Below are positions 55,901 to 61,900 of a DNA stretch of 64,000 bases, piece by piece (the stretch's first letter is position 1; every line of letters begins with the position of its first letter). This DNA comes from Phlebotomus papatasi (taxonomy: Eukaryota > Arthropoda > Insecta > Diptera > Psychodidae), in assembly GCF_024763615.1 (NCBI RefSeq), contig NC_077224.1, forward strand, positions 46,572,712-46,636,711, read 5' to 3'. The translations under genes and the position numbers were made by a program. The notes below the pieces were generated by a model. The model worked only from the letters and a program-made list of their open reading frames with translations. It made no database searches and was not told where the DNA came from.

Positions 55901-58900
55901 TAAAATAAACTAAACAAAACATTAAAAATTCATTGACGCCAGACGATAGGCAACACTTATGACTACAATTTTGTTCATCTAATACATCGCGCTCGGATCA
56001 CTCTAAATGCCTCATTTGTTGGTTTTTGTCATTATCTAAAAATATGAAGTAGGGTAAAGGCTCGTAAATTGGGACAGTCTGCTTTTAAACACCGATGATG
56101 TTCCAAGTTTCAAGTGCGACATTTTCAATACTAATTGACCATTTTTGTTACTAACTTTTCAAAAGGGTTGTTTAGAAACTTGGAAAGAGTTTATTGTCTT
56201 TTTTTTTACTAAAATTAGTCTTGATACGTTTAAAAATGACTTGATACATAGAGGTGAAATTGACTTTAATTTTGGACAACTTGATTATTACTTTTGAGAA
56301 CTTGGCTCTAAATTTGGGCAGCTAATCCGCCTTAACAGGACGCCCATTGTTCTTCATTTCATGAACCAATTTTACCAAGTCCTCTTTCTGTTCATGTAAG
56401 GGGAACGTAGAATGTCACAAGAAGCCCGGAAACTTTCCATATCATTCATTAAATTGAGTTGACTTCGGTACTCCAAGTATGTGCGCATTCGCTCATTTAG
56501 TGATCTTTCCGGAAGCCTTTGAAGGCTTTTCTCACTACATCTCTTTCGTAGAGATGATGCTCCTTTGTTTCTCTAAGCATTTGTCCATCCTAGTCATCAC
56601 AAAAGCTAAAACTTCACGAAATTTCATGAGAATAACACCTGTCCAAAATAAGAATTATCACCTCACTGGTGAATGTCTTAGAAAATTTCCCATTTTTCAC
56701 ACGAAAAATCTGATTTACAAAGCATATCTCACTTCAGATCAAATGTAAAAATCATTTCAACCCAAATCATATTCAAAATTTAACGTATTTTATGTTAAAC
56801 TCTTCCAAAAAGAACAAATATTTAGATAGAATTCATTATTCATCAAATATTGGAATAAAAATCCACAATTTTAATCAAATAATTTTGAGTGTCCAATTTT
56901 ATCCGCAAAGTATCCAAAATAGGAAACTTGACAAAATTAAGAGCCTTTACCCTACCTATTTTAGAGCAAATTTCATAAAAATTTTTGAAAAAATATTTTT
57001 TTATAACTAATGTAAATCATACATGAATGTTGTGATTTTCTTTAAATCGATCGGGAAATCATTGACATGATTGTCATTTACATTCCCAGTGAACCCTCGT
57101 TAGAAAGCTCCCAATTTTTCTTTAAAGTAGTCAATTTTTGTTCCTATTTATTTCAATACATATAATACGATTTCTAGTAGAGGTTAATTTTAAATTAAAG
57201 TTTGATCTAAAGTCATTGAAATGTATTTATGAAATTTTTGCTGATATGTTTTCTACATAACATAAAAAAGCATTTCAAAATGAGTGTAGGGGTTTCTTCA
57301 AGCCGCTGAATGTTGATGAAAATTATGTTGATGGTCCCTCTATCGATCTAAAGAAGAATCTTAACAACTTTAGGAAATCTTTAGGAAATTAGCTGTAAAA
57401 TAGGTATTTCATATTTTTGGAAAATGACAAAAAACAATAAATTAGGCATTTAGAGTGATCCGAGCGCGATGTATTAGATGAACAAAATTGTAGTCATAAG
57501 TGTTGCCTATCGTCTGGTGTCAATGAATTTTTAATATTTGGTTTAGTTTATTTTATACGAATTTTTAAAACCTCACTTAAGACAATTTTTTGATAATTCT
57601 AAGAGAAACTCTAATTTTACACCCTGAAGGAGTGGTTTTACAAAGTATTTTGCAATAATCAAAATTGAAGCACGATTAATGACCTTTCCAACGGATTCAC
57701 ACTTTTTAAATTCTGTTCACTAGAACTTGAGATATAACGGATATTGTAAGGCAAAACAGAAAAAAATATAAAAGTATTTATAAAAAACATTGTCACGTGA
57801 TGGAGCAAAACCGACGTCAGATTCTTAATCAGGGGGCTTGACTCTATCAAATGTACCATGTGAGATCACCGTTAGTAAAAAAAAGTTGTAAATTTGTTGC
57901 ATAGTGTTTTTTGTTTAACTACACACTGAATAGATAGATAGATAATTTTATTCTTCACATTACTTTGCGAGTGTTTTAGAGGATTCTACTTAATTCAATA
58001 CCATATTTAAAACAACAATCAAAATATTGTTATTTGGAAAAAATTGAATTTAAGATTTAGGTGGAAAAGACGAAAATTCTAAGGTTTCATAAAATCGATG
58101 GATTACATATTCTGCTCCCGTACTATAGAAAAGTTCGAGCACAATGCAAGAGAATTTCATTTCAGTGTGTGTTGAGCGTGTGAACTGCGCATGCGCCTGA
58201 AGTTTTTTTCTCCTCTCTTCGCTCACTCCAGTGAACTCACTGAAGTGAGCGCGAGAAAAAGTGTCGCGCGCAGATGATGTTTCACTGTGTGCGTGGCATG
58301 AAAAATACTGAGATAGTCTAATGGGTTTCTCTAATAGGAGCGACAGAGAAAAATATACAAAACTATTTTAAGTGGGGGCCGTACAATAGCCACAAAGTCG
58401 TTAATTTTTGAACAAGTTTGAATGATTCAAACTGGCGTCATCTTTTAGTGCCAGCTCGGACCCTATCATTCCACCACTAGGGTTACACTATGGTATTATG
58501 CACAATTTTGGAACCGAAAAAACGCGCGAAATTGCATTACGCATCGAGAAAATTTGCATACCCTCAGGGGCTTTCTTTTGATTAAATCGACTGTAGAACG
58601 AATTTCGCGCGGAGTAATGACCAGCGCACAATACAGTAGAGTCTCGATATAGTCCATATTTGGTTTCAAATTTGACACTTGGGTCGCACTAATCCATGTA
58701 ATTTTTTAAAATTATCAACGATTTTTAGTATTGAAATTGCTCGACGGCTTCCACTTTCTTTGCGATTGTGGTACTTGTCCTTGCTTTCGTCATTGTGGAT
58801 CACAATTATCACAACTACTTAATAAAGTTTGCCAAAAATATTAAAATAATTATGCATGTCGCATACTAAAAAACATAACCTAACTTAAAATCAGTGTTTT

Positions 58901-61900
58901 GAAATCAACGGTCGATAAATTGTGGACTATAGAGCGATGGCCTATAGCGAGACTCTACTGTACCTTTTGTTTTTAAACATTTTTTCAAAATTTCTCATGA
59001 AAATGAGCGAGATGACTAGATCTCCTCACTCTCATTGAAATGTCAAAAATATGTTTACTAAACAAAAGCTATTGTGCGTTGGGCATAAAAGTTAGTCAAA
59101 ACAAAAAGATTCAACTGTTTAATAGAAATGCATTAATAAACAGTATTTTTTGGCCAGAGTTCTTGAATAAATGGTTAGAATATTTAAAAAATTTATAAAA
59201 GATATTAAAGTTTTATTCTGAAAGGATAGCAAAATGTTTTCAAATTTCCCGCGTAGCAAAATAGTACACATTCAGGCGTATTTCAAAAATGATTTCATAA
59301 ATTGACTCTCAATGGTAGGCAAACTTGCATAATTGTATGTGCATACTTCCGTCAGGTGCATAATCCCGGAGGACTTAATGCCGGGACGGAACTGAGGGTA
59401 CATGTGTCAGTACTTTTCGCCACTTTGTAAGCACTTTTTCGTCACTTAATTTAATTAAATTTTAAGAAACAACAGCTTTCAAAACCTCCAAAAATACACG
59501 GCACAGTACTTTTTCATTAACACCGACAATTATTAGGATAAGTGGTACAAGTTGGACAGGGCTTTTTGTCTTGATAAACTTAGTACTTCATTTTTATTAG
59601 TATAATATTTTTAATGCTTTAGTTTTATAATTTGGTTCCTTGTGCTTAAAAACAAATTTTGTACTGTATTTATCAAGAAAGAAGCCATGTCTAACTTGTA
59701 CCGGCGAGTTATCAAACTTGTAACACTAATTCCAAATTATATCACTTTACCCTATAGTATTTCCAATGATTTTTTGCACATTTTTTATTTACGACAAAAA
59801 TCAATTGAAAATTATACCTGTTTCAACTAAATTCCGCGAGGTGCATGCTTGGTAAAATGAGTGGAGTAACTTACACAGCCGAAAAAAAAACTCTTTTCAC
59901 CACATCGGAATTTCATAAACTATTTTAAATAACATTATTAAAAATGATATTACAATAAAGTTTAATTAATAAGAGATTAAGTTTCAGTGAAAAATATCAA
60001 AGATTCTACAGCAAAATACAAAGTAGTGCAAGATAATTTCTCTTAGCGTTGACAAGTTTCTTAAGAACTCCATATTAGGTGAGATTCTTAACAATCTCAC
60101 CTACTATAATCCTAACAAAATCTCATGTCCTCCGATTGGCCCCAAACTTTGCCAGAATGTGTTTTGACACTTCCTGATCACGAATATATGGATGGCTAAA
60201 AACCGTTCCCGTCCATCCGTCCGTCCGTCCGTCCGTCCGTCCGTCCGGCCGCTCTTTGGAGCTTAATAGCTCCTAAACTAAAAGAGATATCGACTTGCGG
60301 TTTGCGGCAAAGGTTATATATCGGGTGAAAATTGCAACTTTGTGCATTGACCCCCCACCCCCCACCCCTCCTTCCGCCATTTTGAAGACCCCCCTTTTTT
60401 TGTTTTCTCAATAGCTCCGCCCCTATGGCATCGAGCGGGCTCAAATTTTAGTATGTTATAGCTGGGCCTTAGAGCTTTCCATCAATACCAAACTTAAGGT
60501 CCCCTGACCCCCCAGACCCGAGCTATAAGGGTCCAAAAAAAATTTCTTAAAATGGCCATAACTTCGGTTCTAATTGTCAGAATTTAAAAAGTGAGGGCTT
60601 TTTGGAAAGCTCTCGTGAAATGCCACTTCCCCTTCTAACATCGAAAGTTCATAAAACCACCGCTAGGGGCGCTATTATTAAAAAGAAAATTTTTAAATTT
60701 TATAAGTTAAATAACTCAAAAATTCCATTGTGCATCGGGCTGAAATTTTAGTATGTTGTAGCCGTTGATTATACCTATCAAACAAAAAAAACCTTAAGTC
60801 GATCCATAACCCCTGACCCGAGCTATAAGGGGTCAAAGTTCGAACATTGACCGGCCTCTATCTCCGGTTCTAATTAACATATCGACCTAAATTTTACCTT
60901 TTTGGTTTCGTCTCGATGAGCACTTTCAGATGGAAGTTCAAAAAGTCACCACAGGTGGCGCTGTGATAGCGTCAAAATTCATCGAAATTCAAAGTCACTT
61001 TTCTCAAAAACGGCATTGTGCAAGTTAATGAAATTTTAGTATGCTGTAGTCCAGTCTAGGACGTTTCCAAAATGGTGCGTATGTGCGCTGTGGTTTCAAT
61101 CGAACCGGAGATATGAGGGGTCAAAGTTCACAAAATTCAAAAAATCATATCTCCGGTTCTATGTGACCAATTTTGATGAATGAGGGCTTAAACGAAAGAT
61201 CTCACCAAATGCTACAACTTTCTAGAACATTTGAACTTTGTGGGACCAACACCAGGGGCGCCACAGTCGAAAAACCAATTTCAATATCACATAACCTCAA
61301 TTATCTCGACTGTCGCTGAACCGATTTTGATGATTACTTCGACATAATTGTAGAGCACAAATTTTCTCTACATTTCGTACATACATCATTTTCCGCTCAG
61401 ACTACGCTATCACTCCGATTTTGCCGTTTAAGTGTGAAAAAATTGATTTTTCCCATAATAACGCTTTGAAATCACTCAGATGCCAATTTGACTGCCTCTA
61501 CTCCACCAAGCCACTTAAAATAGGGTTTTAAATGGAAAGTCCCACAAAATACAACAATTCCTTGATATAGTTGAAGTTCAACAAATGACTACTTGGGGAA
61601 CTCTGGATGAAAAAACGAGTTAAGAAACAAAAAACCTCGCTTATCTTGGCTTCTGAGTAATCGATGAGATCATGTTCTATGGGAAAATTATAGAGAACAT
61701 TCTGGTCTACATTTCACCCATATATCATTTTTCTATCAGTTCATCCAAATCCTTGATATTTTGGTTTAAATACAAAATTTGTATAATTTCACGAATTTGA
61801 TTCAAGATAACTGAATGGCGTCTCCCAACTTCAGCTCTAAATCGAATTTGCATGCACTCCGAGTTAGCTTACGTTAAGAATCTCACCTACATAAGCCGGT

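Larger units (their letters stand above)
55744..57706. mobile_element. foldback element with one insertion
   Basis: Left arm 55744-56051, continued weakly after 56953; right arm about 57290-57706. Blocks: AATTTAAAAAGTGTG, CCGTTGGAAAGGTCAT, TAAAACCACTCC, CAGACGATAGGCAACACTT, CATCGCGCTCGGATCACTC. The centre of the fold lies near 57110-57290. Confidence 0.75.

Noticed and set aside
60210..60250. Regular GTCC repeats as a CRISPR array or satellite
   Set aside because: Simple 4-bp microsatellite inside a mobile element; no spacers.
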